Made by a program: the position numbers and the translations under genes. The notes beneath the pieces were generated by a model that saw only the letters and a list, made by a program, of their open reading frames with translations, had not been told where the DNA came from and ran no database searches. Positions 14,866-24,412 of a stretch of 64,000 nt of DNA are shown piece by piece. Source of the stretch: CAZVCJ01 sp964625745 (GTDB lineage: Bacteria; Chloroflexota; Anaerolineae; VGOG01); assembly GCA_964625745.1 (NCBI GenBank), contig CAZVCJ010000001.1, positions 43,551 to 107,550 of the forward strand, in the 5' to 3' direction. Numbering within the stretch: position 1 is the first letter of the stretch; each line of letters starts with the position of its first letter.

Positions 14866-17562
14866 ATGACAAACTCTCAAATCCCAAAGAAAGTGGTGGT
14901 AGTCACAGGAGATGTGACGATGGACTGGAACATCGCTCGCAGACGATGCTTGGCGGATAGCGCCATGCTGTGGAATCCGGAGGACTGGACGCGCGCCTGC
15001 TGGCAACGGGGAGGAGCGGCACTGCTGGCCGACGTGATCCAGGAGGTAGTAAAGACATTGCCCCAAGAACGAGGAGCCGAGTTTGAGATCCGCCAGATGG
15101 ATGCCCCTGAAGATCGAGATCGGGTCTGTCCTCGCGATGAGTATCACCACTCCTATGCACTGTGGGCGCTTTTCGGGTCCGGTGACGAGGTGGCATGGCG
15201 CGTTGAGGAGTTCCTGGGATTGGACCGTGGCCTGTCCGATGGGCCTGCCGAGGCGGCCAAGTGGCAGCGAGTGGTGGACGACACCCCTGAGGCTGACCTG
15301 ATCGTGCTCGATGATGCCGATCTGGGCTTTCGCGACCACCCCGATCTTTGGCCGCAGGCCCTCACCGCCGAAGGGAGGCGGCCGTGGGTTCTCCTGAAGA
15401 TGTCACAGCCTGTGGCTGAGGGCCGGTTGTGGGAACACCTGCGGGAGAACTGCGCCGACCGCCTGATCGTGGTCACCACTGTCAACGACCTGCGCTTAAC
15501 AGAGGTACAGATTAGCCAGGGGCTCTCCTGGGAACGGACGGCGCAGGACATCGCCTGGGAGCTGGTGCACAACCCACGCGTCAACGGTCTGGCGCGTTGT
15601 GCCTGCGTGGTGGTCTCGTTCTACACGGCGGGCGTCGTGCTGCTCTCCCGGCTGCACGCGGAGGGCAAGGCCGTCGAGGAGCGTGCCGCTCCAAGGTGCT
15701 CGTTGTTCTTCGACCCCAGCGTGATCGAAGGCATGTGGGAGCAGGATCACCCCGGCGGCATGATCGGCTACACGACCTGCCTGAGCGCCGGTATCGCCCG
15801 CCATTTGATGCTCTTGCCGGATCGGCCCGACGTCCACCAGGGCATCCAGTCTGGCCTAGCTGCCATGCGGAAGCTTCACTTGGAAGGCTATGGTGAGCGG
15901 GGCTCAGCAGTGCAGGCCCAATTGCGCTTTCCCGTCGAGGACATCGCGAAAGAGTTGACCACGGAAGCAGCGCCGTTCGCAGAAGTCGAGGTACAAGATC
16001 CCGTCCGCTTCCTGATTCAGCCAGCAGCCGAGGGCGAGAAGGCTCCTGAGGGCGCTTTCTGGACCATTCTTCAGGACCGCTATCGCGACAATCTGGACCA
16101 GGTGGCCGAGCACGTCGTGTTGGAGGGGGCCGAGGTAGCCTTGCAGGATGTGCCGCTGGGCCGGTTTGGCTACCTGCTGACGGTAGATCGTCGGGAGATC
16201 GAGAGCTTCCGCAGCATTCGCGCCCTGGTGAGCGAATACCTGAGCCACGTCCGCCAGAAGCGCCCGGTTTGCATCGCCATCTTCGGCGCGGCGGGGTCTG
16301 GCAAGTCCTTTGGCATCACCCAGGTGGCGAAGTCGCTGGCTCCTGAGCAGGTTGAGGTGCTCGAATTCAACCTCTCCCAATTTGAGTCGGCCGATGAGCT
16401 GGTGGATGCGCTGCACCAGGTGAGGGACGTGGGCCTGAGCGGAAAGATCCCTCTGGTGTTCTGGGACGAGTTCGACACCCCGCTAGCGGGGAAGCCTCTG
16501 GGCTGGCTGCGCTACTTCCTGGCCCCTATGCAGGATGGCAGTTTCCGCGAAGGTCAGATCACCCATCCCGTCGGCCGCTCGGTTTTCGTCTTCGCCGGCG
16601 GCACTAGCCACCGCATGGACAGCTTTGGTCAAGGAGTAGAACCCGAGAAGTTGCAGGGGGCCAAGGTGCCGGACTTCGTCAGCCGGCTGAAGGGCTACGT
16701 CAACGTCCTGGGACCTAACCGACAGAAAGCCGCCAGCGGCGAGCAGGCCATGACCGATCCATACTACATCATCCGTCGGGCCATTCTGCTGCGTGCGATT
16801 CTGCGGCGCGATGCGCCACAGCTTTGCCGGAAGCAAGAGGACAAGGAGGTGCTGAACATAGATCCGGGTGTGCTGCGTGCCTTTCTGAACACAAGGGAGT
16901 ACAAACACGGCGTCCGTTCCATGGAATCGATCGTCGCCATGAGCCTGCTGTCGGGCAAGACCTCCTTTGAGCGGTCCAGTATTCCCTCCGAGGCTCAGTT
17001 GGACCTGCACGTGGACGGGCGGGAGTTCCTGGCCCTGGTGCAGCAGATGGATCTGCAGGGCGACCTTCTGGAGAAGCTGGCCGAGGCGCACCACCAGGTG
17101 TTCTGTGAGGAACTTGAGGCCAAGGGATACCGTCTGGGGCCGAGGACCGATGATGAACTCAAGACCCACAGTTCGCTGAAACCTTATGCCGAGTTGCCTG
17201 AGGAGGAGAAAGAGCAAAACCGTGGCGCCGTGCGAGACATTCCCAACAAGCTGGCCCGCAGCGGCTACGTGATGATTCCTGCCCGCAGCGACGAGCCTCC
17301 CTTCGAATTCCCCGGCCATCACCTCGCGCAGTTGGCAGAGATAGAGCACGAGCGGTGGATGCAGGCGAAGCTCGAAGCGGGTTGGCGGTATGCGACAGAG
17401 ACGGACAAAGAGAGGAAACTACACGAGGCCCTGCTGCCGTGGGATGAGCTGCCCGAAGAACAGAAGGAGAAAGACCGGGTCCTGGTACGGGCGATACCGC
17501 GGATACTTGCCAAAGCCGGCTACACCGTCGTGAGGCTACGCCGGGAAACGGTGCAGGAGTAA
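14866..17562 (+). CDS. PfkB-like/AAA ATPase protein with tandem RyR domains
   Basis: An 898-aa cytosolic protein. The N-terminal ~370 residues look like a divergent PfkB/ribokinase fold (VVVVTGDVTMDW, GGAALLADVI, ADLIVLDDADLGF, a late GMIGYTTCLSAGIA). An AAA-type NTPase follows, with Walker A GAAGSGKS (474-481) and Walker B LVFWDEFD (Asp534, Glu535). The C-terminus has two RyR (ryanodine-receptor repeat) domains, about 735-805 and 820-893. The second is canonical (EIEHERWMQAKLEAGWRY, LLPWDELPEEQKEKDR, AKAGYTVVRL). RyR domains in prokaryotes occur in nucleotide-dependent conflict systems. It is the first of four tightly spaced genes. ATG 14866 follows AAGGA. Function is inferred, not known. 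Confidence 0.75.
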   Translation: MTNSQIPKKVVVVTGDVTMDWNIARRRCLADSAMLWNPEDWTRACWQRGGAALLADVIQEVVKTLPQERGAEFEIRQMDAPEDRDRVCPRDEYHHSYALWALFGSGDEVAWRVEEFLGLDRGLSDGPAEAAKWQRVVDDTPEADLIVLDDADLGFRDHPDLWPQALTAEGRRPWVLLKMSQPVAEGRLWEHLRENCADRLIVVTTVNDLRLTEVQISQGLSWERTAQDIAWELVHNPRVNGLARCACVVVSFYTAGVVLLSRLHAEGKAVEERAAPRCSLFFDPSVIEGMWEQDHPGGMIGYTTCLSAGIARHLMLLPDRPDVHQGIQSGLAAMRKLHLEGYGERGSAVQAQLRFPVEDIAKELTTEAAPFAEVEVQDPVRFLIQPAAEGEKAPEGAFWTILQDRYRDNLDQVAEHVVLEGAEVALQDVPLGRFGYLLTVDRREIESFRSIRALVSEYLSHVRQKRPVCIAIFGAAGSGKSFGITQVAKSLAPEQVEVLEFNLSQFESADELVDALHQVRDVGLSGKIPLVFWDEFDTPLAGKPLGWLRYFLAPMQDGSFREGQITHPVGRSVFVFAGGTSHRMDSFGQGVEPEKLQGAKVPDFVSRLKGYVNVLGPNRQKAASGEQAMTDPYYIIRRAILLRAILRRDAPQLCRKQEDKEVLNIDPGVLRAFLNTREYKHGVRSMESIVAMSLLSGKTSFERSSIPSEAQLDLHVDGREFLALVQQMDLQGDLLEKLAEAHHQVFCEELEAKGYRLGPRTDDELKTHSSLKPYAELPEEEKEQNRGAVRDIPNKLARSGYVMIPARSDEPPFEFPGHHLAQLAEIEHERWMQAKLEAGWRYATETDKERKLHEALLPWDELPEEQKEKDRVLVRAIPRILAKAGYTVVRLRRETVQE

Positions 17563-17566
17563 GGTA

Positions 17567-18091
17567 ATGATTGCCATGAGACAGCCTCACGGTCAGAAAA
17601 TCAACAGTGATCCATATTTCACCCTGATGGCCGACAGTGATGGCGTGGGATTCGTCCATTGTGGCGATGGTGTCCTGGTCGTGCCGTTGACCGACGATGG
17701 CCACGTGCTGCTGGCCGTAGAACGCTCGCCCGCCTTCGGCCGTGAGATGTTGGGCCTGGTCGGCGGTGAAGTGGAAGCAGGGGAGCCTCTGGAGGAAACC
17801 GCTAATCGCGAGCTGCAGGAGGAGCTGGGCTGGCGCGCAGAGCGCATTGATTTCCTGGGAGAGCTCCATCCTTTCAAGTACCTGATCTCGCGGCAGTTTG
17901 CTTTCCTGGCCCGTGGCCTGGTGCCCAGCAAGCTGGAGGGAGACGAGATACATCCTGTGGGTACCCGGAAGGTGGCATTGGAGAGGTTCGCGGACCTATG
18001 CACTGCCGGCGAACTCCACGACGCCACGGCCATCGCCGCCCTGTACCTGGCCCAACGGTTCCTTGAGCAGGAAGCGAGAGGAGAGAGGTGA
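17567..18091 (+). CDS. Nudix hydrolase, ADP-ribose pyrophosphatase-like
   Basis: A 174-aa enzyme of the Nudix superfamily, which cleaves nucleoside diphosphates linked to another group. The Nudix box GX5EX7REUXEEXGU is complete: GGEVEAGEPLEETANREL then QEELGW (from about residue 65). General fold resembles ADP-ribose/NUDT5-type enzymes. It starts 4 nt after the RyR-AAA gene and ends 6 nt before the DUF4062 gene, so it belongs to the same operon. In that setting it may make or remove a nucleotide signal such as an ADP-ribose derivative. Substrate is inference. Confidence 0.85.
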   Translation: MIAMRQPHGQKINSDPYFTLMADSDGVGFVHCGDGVLVVPLTDDGHVLLAVERSPAFGREMLGLVGGEVEAGEPLEETANRELQEELGWRAERIDFLGELHPFKYLISRQFAFLARGLVPSKLEGDEIHPVGTRKVALERFADLCTAGELHDATAIAALYLAQRFLEQEARGER

Positions 18092-18097
18092 GATCGC

Positions 18098-21000
18098 ATG
18101 CCACAAGCAAGCAGGACCTTCCGCATCTTTGTGAGTTCTACCTTTAGCGACATGAAGGCGGAGCGCAATGAGCTACAGGAGAACGTGTTCCCGAGGCTGC
18201 GCGAGCTGTGCACGCAGCACGGAACCCGCTTCCAGGCCATTGACCTGCGGTGGGGGGTGAGCGAGGAGGCGTCGCTAGACCAGCAGACGATGAAGATCTG
18301 CCTGGAGGAGATCGCCCGCTGCCAGCGAGTCACTCCCCGGCCTAACTTCATCGTGCTGCTGGGCGACCGCTACGGCTGGCAGCCCCTGCCGGAAGAGATT
18401 CCAGCAGCCGAGTTCGAGGCCATCCTGGAGCGGGTCTCGCCAGAAGAGCGGGCGTTGCTGTGCTGGGAGGAGCAGGGTGCCGAGGGCAGAAGGGGCTGGT
18501 ACCGGCAGGATGACAATGCCGTGCCGCCGGTCTACGTCCTGCAGCCACGGGAGGGGGAGTTCGAGGACTACTCGACCTGGCATACGAAGGTGGAGCGGCC
18601 ACTGCTGCAGATTCTGCGGCAGGCGGTGGCCGGCCTCGACCTTCCGCCGGAGGCGCGGCTCCGCTACGAGGCCTCGGCGACGCACCAGGAGATCGAGCGC
18701 GGGGCTATGCAGGTGGAGGACGCCGACGAACACGTCTTCGGCTTCTTCCGCCGCATCACGAACCTCGACGAGGTCAAGGAGGACCTTCCGGGAGCACCAG
18801 CCAAGGACTATGCGGACACCGGTGCTGATGGCCACTTCGACGCCGACGCATACCGAAGGCTGCAAGACCTGAAGGGGCAACTAGGCGAGCGGATCGGGCA
18901 CAACATCCACAACTACGCTGCCCAGTGGACAGGCGAGGGTATCACCACAGACCACATCGGCAGGCTACCCGAGGAGATGGCGGCCTGCCAGGCGATGCTG
19001 GCCGAGGAGTACGTTCCGCAGAACCTCTGCCAGGCAGTGTGGCGGGCACTGGCCCTGGTCATCCTGGCTGAGTGCGAGCAACTGGAGGAAAAGGGCGCGC
19101 TGGAGCTGGAGGTCGAGGCCCACGCCGAGTTCGGCCAGGAGCGGGCGCGGTTCTTCGTGGGGCGTGAGGCGATCCTGGAAGAGATCGCGACCTACCTGGC
19201 GGGAGGCAACCAGCACCCACTGGCGGTGTGGGGGGAGTCGGGCACGGGCAAATCGGCGATGATGGCGCGGGCAGTTGGGAAGGCGCAGGAAGCCCATACC
19301 CAGGCGGAGGTCGTCTACCGCTTCATCGGCGCGACGCCCGATTCCTCCAACGGGCGGGCCTTGCTGGAGAGCCTGTGCCGACAGGTGTATCAAGAGTTCG
19401 ATTTCGAGCGCCAAAAACGAGAGCGGCTCGCTCTGGTGAAAGGTACCGACGAGGAAGCGCAAAAAAGCCGGAATCTGATCGAAGAAGAGTACTCGATCCC
19501 CCCCGACTACCCGGGACTACTCGAGACCTTCCGGGCCTTCCTGGCAAAAGTGCCAACAGGAAAACGCTTAATCCTGTTTCTAGATGCCCTGGACCAGCTC
19601 TCCGACGCCGATAACGCCCGCAACTTGATCTGGCTACCTCGGCAGTTGCCAGAGTACGTCAAGCTGGTGGTGTCCACCCTGCCGGGCGAATGTCTGGACG
19701 CCCTGGCGGTGAAACTACCCGAAACCCAGCGCCTGGAACTGGAACCCTTGTCCTCGGAGGAAGGTGCTGACCTGCTGGACCGCTGGCTTGCTTCGGTCGG
19801 ACGCACGCTTCAGCCTGGGCAGAGCTCAGAGGTCTTGCACGAGTTCAGCCGTTGTAGTCTGCCGCTGTACCTGAAGCTGGCCTTTGAGGAGGCTCGCCGC
19901 TGGCGCTCGTACGACGGCGTGCCCGACCTGGGCAGCGACATTCCCGGCATTGTCGGGAACCTCTTTCAGCGGCTATCCGACGAAGCGAACCACGGTGAGA
20001 TGTTGGTGTCGCGCAGCCTGGGATACCTGGGCGCAGCCAAGAATGGGCTGACCGAGGACGAGCTTCTGGACGTGCTGTCCGCCGACGGCGCTGACGGCGA
20101 GGTAATGGCCGACTTCTACCGCCGCTCGCCCCAGTCGCCGGAGGTGAACCGTTTGCCGGTGGTCGTGTGGTCGCGCCTTTATCATGACCTGGAGCCCTAT
20201 CTCGCCGAACGGGCGGCTGATGCGACCTCCCTAATGAGCTTCTACCACCGCCAATTGAGCGAGATGGTGGCGGAGGACTACTTGGCGGGGGTGGAGAAAC
20301 GGGACCGCCATCGTGCCTTGGCGCGGCACTTTGGGAGCCAGGCGCTCCAGATGGAGAAGGAGGAGAGAAGGACGCCCAACTTCCGCAAGCTATCCGAGTT
20401 GCCCTACCAACAGGCGCACGGCGGGTTGAGCGATGAACTGTGCGCAACGCTGACGGAATTCAAATTCCTCGAGGCAAAAGTGTCAGCGCAGAGTGTGCAG
20501 GCGCTGATTGATGATTATGACCTGATTGGCTCTCCTGGTCTTGAGATACCTGCGGCGAGGCAGAAGGGTTTGAGACTTGTACAAGACGCGCTGCGCCTTT
20601 CAGTGCACATACTTGTCGGCGACAAGACTCAACTCGCAACGCAGTTAACGGGACGATTGTTGCCGTTTGAAGAGCCGGAGATCAAAGCGTTGCTGGAACA
20701 AATCAAGGAAACAAAAAAGGATCCCTGGCTGCGCCCGTTAACACTGAGTTTCACACCACCCGGTGGTCCTTTGATACGCACCTTGGTAGGTCATACGGGC
20801 TGGGTCAATGCCGTGGCGGTGACGCCCGATGGGCACCGCGCTGTTTCCGGGGCACATGGCTCAACTGACCAGACGCTCAGGGTGTGGGATTTGGAGCGTG
20901 GCACTGAATTCGCCACGCTGAAAGGGCATATAGTCAGGAGTAGGGATTATGTGTCGGCACTCGGAATCAATGCGGTGGCGGTGACGCCCGATGGTCGCCG

Positions 21001-22495
21001 CGCCGTCTCGGGGGCAGATGCCCGCACGCTCAAAGTGTGGGATTTGGAGCGCGGCACGGAACTCGCCACGCTGAAAGGTCATACGGGCAAGGTCTATGCG
21101 GTGGCGGTGACGCCCGATGGTCGTCGCGCCGTCTCGGGGTCAGGGGACGGGACGCTCAAGGTGTGGGATTTGGAGCGCGGCGCTGAACTCGCCACGCTGA
21201 AAGGTCATAGGCGTGAGGTCATGGCCGTGGCAGTGACGTCCGATGGTCGCCGCGCCGTTTCCGGGTCAAGGGACGACACGCTCAAGGTGTGGGACATTTC
21301 GATGGAGTTTATCCTGAGCAGCGCCGAAGGGTTCAATGCGGGCTCGGAGCGCGGCACGGAACTCGCCACGCATCAAGATCATGCGTACCGTGTCAATGCT
21401 GTGGCGGTGACACTTGATAGTCGCCGCGCCGTCTCGGGGTCACAGGACAAGACGCTCAAGGTGTGGGATTTGGAGCGCGGCACGGAACTCGCCACGTTGC
21501 AAGGGCATACGGACTCGGTCAATGCCGTGGCGGTGACGCCCGATGGCAAACGCGCCATCTCGGGGTCAGGTGACAACACGCTCAAGGTGTGGGATTTGGA
21601 GCGCGGCGCGGAGCTCTCCACGATGCGTGGTCATTCGGAATCCGTCATAGCCGTGGCGGTGACGCCCGATGGTCGCCGCGCCGTCTCGGCGTCAATAGGC
21701 GGCGTGCTCAATAGGCCCCATGGTCCAACATTCTACAGCACGCTCAAGATGTGGGATTTGGAGCGCGGCGCGGAGCTCGGCACGATGCATCATTACGTCA
21801 CGCGTTTCATAGCCGTGACGCCCGATGGCAAACGCGCCGTCTCGGGGCCAGTGGACATCAAGGTGTGGGATTTGGAGCGCGGCACTGAACTCGCCACGCT
21901 GAAAGGTCATGGGAGCTCGGTCAATGCTGTGGCGGTGACGCCCGATGGTCGTCGCGCCGTCTCGGGGTCATGGGACGTCAAGGTGTGGGATTTGGAGCGC
22001 GGCACTGAACTCGCCACGCTGAAGCTTCATAGGGACTATGGCAATCCACTGGCGCCGTCTATCACGGCTGTGGCGGTGACGCCTGATGGTCGTCGCGCCG
22101 TCTCGGGGTCAGAGGACAAAACGCTCAAGGTGTGGGATCTAGCCAGCTTTGAGTTACTGGCTACTTTCAGGGCAGAAGAAGGTATAAGCGCTTGTGCAGT
22201 CGCGGCTGATGGATCAACGATTGTCGCCGGTGAAGAATGGGGGCGTGTGTATTTCCTGCGCCTTGAAAATGTTATCTCTGACCCAACTATCGTTACCGCT
22301 TGGGTACGGCGCAAGCGAGATTCGTCTATCGCCTTTGGCTGTCCTCATTGCCGCACGTGGTCAGAGATTCCAGAATCTGCACTGGGAAATGAGATTCCCT
22401 GCCCTCGCTGCGGCAAGCACCTGAAACTCAACTCGTTCACTATCAATGCTGACTGGCGACCCATCGCAAAGGCGTGGCGCGGAGGAGGGCCATAG
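18098..22495 (+). CDS. DUF4062-NACHT/STAND NTPase with WD40 propeller and zinc ribbon
   Basis: A 1465-aa protein. DUF4062 at about 8-95 (FRIFVSSTFSDMKAERNELQ). A STAND-type NTPase has Walker A GESGTGKS (379-386) and Walker B LILFLDALDQL (Asp496). A helical region follows to about 890, then ten or eleven WD40 blades (about 898-1350) that are nearly identical to one another (VNAVAVTPDGRRAVSG, LKVWDLERGTELATLKGH). A C-terminal zinc ribbon carries Cys1415, Cys1418, Cys1435 and Cys1438. Blade 4 has an insert (EFILSSAEGFNAGS) read from a family D repeat. DUF4062-NACHT-WD40 proteins act as sensor switches in eukaryotes and in bacterial STAND defence. It is likely the sensor of this cluster. ATG 18098 follows GAGAGAGG. 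Confidence 0.82.
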   Translation: MPQASRTFRIFVSSTFSDMKAERNELQENVFPRLRELCTQHGTRFQAIDLRWGVSEEASLDQQTMKICLEEIARCQRVTPRPNFIVLLGDRYGWQPLPEEIPAAEFEAILERVSPEERALLCWEEQGAEGRRGWYRQDDNAVPPVYVLQPREGEFEDYSTWHTKVERPLLQILRQAVAGLDLPPEARLRYEASATHQEIERGAMQVEDADEHVFGFFRRITNLDEVKEDLPGAPAKDYADTGADGHFDADAYRRLQDLKGQLGERIGHNIHNYAAQWTGEGITTDHIGRLPEEMAACQAMLAEEYVPQNLCQAVWRALALVILAECEQLEEKGALELEVEAHAEFGQERARFFVGREAILEEIATYLAGGNQHPLAVWGESGTGKSAMMARAVGKAQEAHTQAEVVYRFIGATPDSSNGRALLESLCRQVYQEFDFERQKRERLALVKGTDEEAQKSRNLIEEEYSIPPDYPGLLETFRAFLAKVPTGKRLILFLDALDQLSDADNARNLIWLPRQLPEYVKLVVSTLPGECLDALAVKLPETQRLELEPLSSEEGADLLDRWLASVGRTLQPGQSSEVLHEFSRCSLPLYLKLAFEEARRWRSYDGVPDLGSDIPGIVGNLFQRLSDEANHGEMLVSRSLGYLGAAKNGLTEDELLDVLSADGADGEVMADFYRRSPQSPEVNRLPVVVWSRLYHDLEPYLAERAADATSLMSFYHRQLSEMVAEDYLAGVEKRDRHRALARHFGSQALQMEKEERRTPNFRKLSELPYQQAHGGLSDELCATLTEFKFLEAKVSAQSVQALIDDYDLIGSPGLEIPAARQKGLRLVQDALRLSVHILVGDKTQLATQLTGRLLPFEEPEIKALLEQIKETKKDPWLRPLTLSFTPPGGPLIRTLVGHTGWVNAVAVTPDGHRAVSGAHGSTDQTLRVWDLERGTEFATLKGHIVRSRDYVSALGINAVAVTPDGRRAVSGADARTLKVWDLERGTELATLKGHTGKVYAVAVTPDGRRAVSGSGDGTLKVWDLERGAELATLKGHRREVMAVAVTSDGRRAVSGSRDDTLKVWDISMEFILSSAEGFNAGSERGTELATHQDHAYRVNAVAVTLDSRRAVSGSQDKTLKVWDLERGTELATLQGHTDSVNAVAVTPDGKRAISGSGDNTLKVWDLERGAELSTMRGHSESVIAVAVTPDGRRAVSASIGGVLNRPHGPTFYSTLKMWDLERGAELGTMHHYVTRFIAVTPDGKRAVSGPVDIKVWDLERGTELATLKGHGSSVNAVAVTPDGRRAVSGSWDVKVWDLERGTELATLKLHRDYGNPLAPSITAVAVTPDGRRAVSGSEDKTLKVWDLASFELLATFRAEEGISACAVAADGSTIVAGEEWGRVYFLRLENVISDPTIVTAWVRRKRDSSIAFGCPHCRTWSEIPESALGNEIPCPRCGKHLKLNSFTINADWRPIAKAWRGGGP
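20785..22150 (+). repeat. Near-identical WD40 repeat units within the STAND gene
   Basis: About ten units of roughly 120-130 nt share long stretches such as GGCGGTGACGCCCGATGG and AAGGTGTGGGATTTGGAGCG with few changes. This points to recent tandem amplification or gene conversion. Some units carry extra loops, for example 21298-21340 and 21700-21745. Confidence 0.85.
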
Positions 22496-22560
22496 GGCGC
22501 GTCGTGCTGTTCAACGGCTTGATTGCGTTGCGAGTAGGGATGAGCGAGGAGGCGTTGTTA

Positions 22561-24363
22561 ATGACAGGCTCAACAGAAACCTCGATCTGGGAAAAGTGGC
22601 GTCACCGCCTCACGATGTTCTGGCGGCGACAAGTACAAGAACAGTGGCGAGACTATCGCTGGTTCGTCATCGGCGCGCTGTGGCTCGTCGCGCTGGGTCT
22701 GGGCTACATCGGCTTCGCCAGGCACGCTGCGGCGGCTGGCCAGCCACGCTCAGTCACCGACCTCCTCTACCTCACCCTGCAATTGTTCACCCTGGAATCC
22801 GGTTCAGTCGCCGGCCCAAAAGGCTGGGAGTTGGAGCTGGCACGGCTGTTGGCGCCAGCGGTGGCTGCTTACACGGCTGTGCAGGCATTGGCCGAGATCT
22901 TCTACCAGCAAATCCAGTTGGTTCGGGTACGCTTCATCAGGGACCACGTCGTGATCTGTGGGCTGGGCCGAAAGGGGTACCTGTTGGCCCAGGGGTTCCG
23001 CCAGCGCGGGGATCGGGTGGTGGCCATCGAGCAAGACGAAGACAACGACTTGATCGAGCAGTCTCGGGGGCAGGGCACCATCGTATTGATCGGCAATGCG
23101 ACCAACCAGGAGCTACTTCGCCAGGCGCGGGTGCAGAGGGCCAAGTACGTTGTCTCCGTCTGCGGCGACGACGGCGCCAACGCCGAGGTTGCGGTTCATG
23201 CCCGCGAACTGGTCGGGGATCGCCAAGGCAAAGCACTGACGTGTATCCTCCACATCGTTGACCCTCAACTCTGCCTCTTGCTCAGAGAGCGGGAGATCGA
23301 GATGGGGAAGGTGGATGCCTTCCGGCTGGAGTTCTTCAACGTCTTCGACAGCGGGGCTCGGGCCTTGCTGAACGAGCATCCGGCCTTCAGTGAAACGCAA
23401 AGTCGTCCACCTCACTTGCTGGTGATCGGCCTGGGGCAGATGGGGGAGAGCCTGGTGGTGCACGCGGCCAGAGCCTGGCACGCCAGGCATTCCGCAACCG
23501 GTGAGCGACTGCGCGTGACCATTATTGATCGGGAGGCGGAACGGAAAACGGAATCATTGTGCTTGCGGTACCCCCAGTTGGGGAGGGTCTGCGAACTGGT
23601 AGCCCAACCGATGGACGTTCACTGGCCAGAGTTTCAGCGGGCCGAGTTCCTTTTCGATCCTGACGGACGTTGTGACGTGACCATCGTGTACGTCTGCCTG
23701 GATGACGACTCGCTGGGCCTGTCGGCGGCGTTGGCGCTGCGTCAGCGGGTCAGGGAGCACGGAATCCCCATCGTGGTGCGCATGGAACAGGATGCGGGGC
23801 TGGCTACGCTGCTGGGAGGGAGGAATGGCAGCGGTGGTGGCTTTGAGAACCTGCACGCCTTTGGGCTGCTGGATCGGACGTGCAGGCCGGACTTGCTGCT
23901 CGGCGGCACCCACGAGATCATCGCCCGCGCCATCCACGAGGGATATGTAGGCTATCGGGAGAAGCTAGGCGAGGAGCCTCAGCTTGACCCTGCTATGGTT
24001 CCCTGGGAGGAGCTAACCGAGGAATTCCGAGAGTCGTGTCGGCGTCAGGCCGATCACATTGGCCTGAAGCTGAAGGCTGTTAGTTGTGGTCTTGCGCCGT
24101 TGACCGATTGGGACGCCGAGTTGTTCGAGTTCACGCCGGAGGAAGTGGAGCAGATGGCCAGGATGGAGCACCAGCGGTGGATGGCCGAGCGCCGCCGTGA
24201 AGGCTGGACGACCGGCCCCAGGGATTCGAAGAACAGAACCAATCCCAATCTGGTTCCTTGGGAACAACTGCCCGAGGAGATCAAGGAACTCAATCGAGAC
24301 ATGGTGTGCGGGTTCCCGGCCTTCCTGGCCAGGGTTGGTCTGCAGACGTACCGTCTGAAGTAA
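22561..24363 (+). CDS. Two-TM channel-like protein with two RCK/TrkA-N folds and RyR domains
   Basis: A 600-aa membrane protein. Two hydrophobic helices (about 38-58 and 98-118) flank a pore-like TDLLYLTLQLFTLESGS, which lacks the K+ filter TVGYG. Then come two Rossmann (TrkA-N/RCK) folds with GLGRKG (134-139) and GLGQMG (about 288-293). The C-terminus has a divergent RyR-like segment (MVPWEELTEEFRESCRRQAD) and a canonical RyR domain (ARMEHQRWMAERRREGW, LVPWEQLPEEIKELNRD, ARVGLQTYRLK). GAGGAGG at 22546-22552 places the start at 22561 rather than 22474 or 22540. RCK rings gate channels on ligand binding, so this is a likely membrane effector of the cluster. Ion selectivity is unknown. Confidence 0.78.
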   Translation: MTGSTETSIWEKWRHRLTMFWRRQVQEQWRDYRWFVIGALWLVALGLGYIGFARHAAAAGQPRSVTDLLYLTLQLFTLESGSVAGPKGWELELARLLAPAVAAYTAVQALAEIFYQQIQLVRVRFIRDHVVICGLGRKGYLLAQGFRQRGDRVVAIEQDEDNDLIEQSRGQGTIVLIGNATNQELLRQARVQRAKYVVSVCGDDGANAEVAVHARELVGDRQGKALTCILHIVDPQLCLLLREREIEMGKVDAFRLEFFNVFDSGARALLNEHPAFSETQSRPPHLLVIGLGQMGESLVVHAARAWHARHSATGERLRVTIIDREAERKTESLCLRYPQLGRVCELVAQPMDVHWPEFQRAEFLFDPDGRCDVTIVYVCLDDDSLGLSAALALRQRVREHGIPIVVRMEQDAGLATLLGGRNGSGGGFENLHAFGLLDRTCRPDLLLGGTHEIIARAIHEGYVGYREKLGEEPQLDPAMVPWEELTEEFRESCRRQADHIGLKLKAVSCGLAPLTDWDAELFEFTPEEVEQMARMEHQRWMAERRREGWTTGPRDSKNRTNPNLVPWEQLPEEIKELNRDMVCGFPAFLARVGLQTYRLK

Positions 24364-24412
24364 GGGGAGGCAAGGCATGACCCAGATGGACGCGGAACTT
24401 CAGGGAGGAGTC

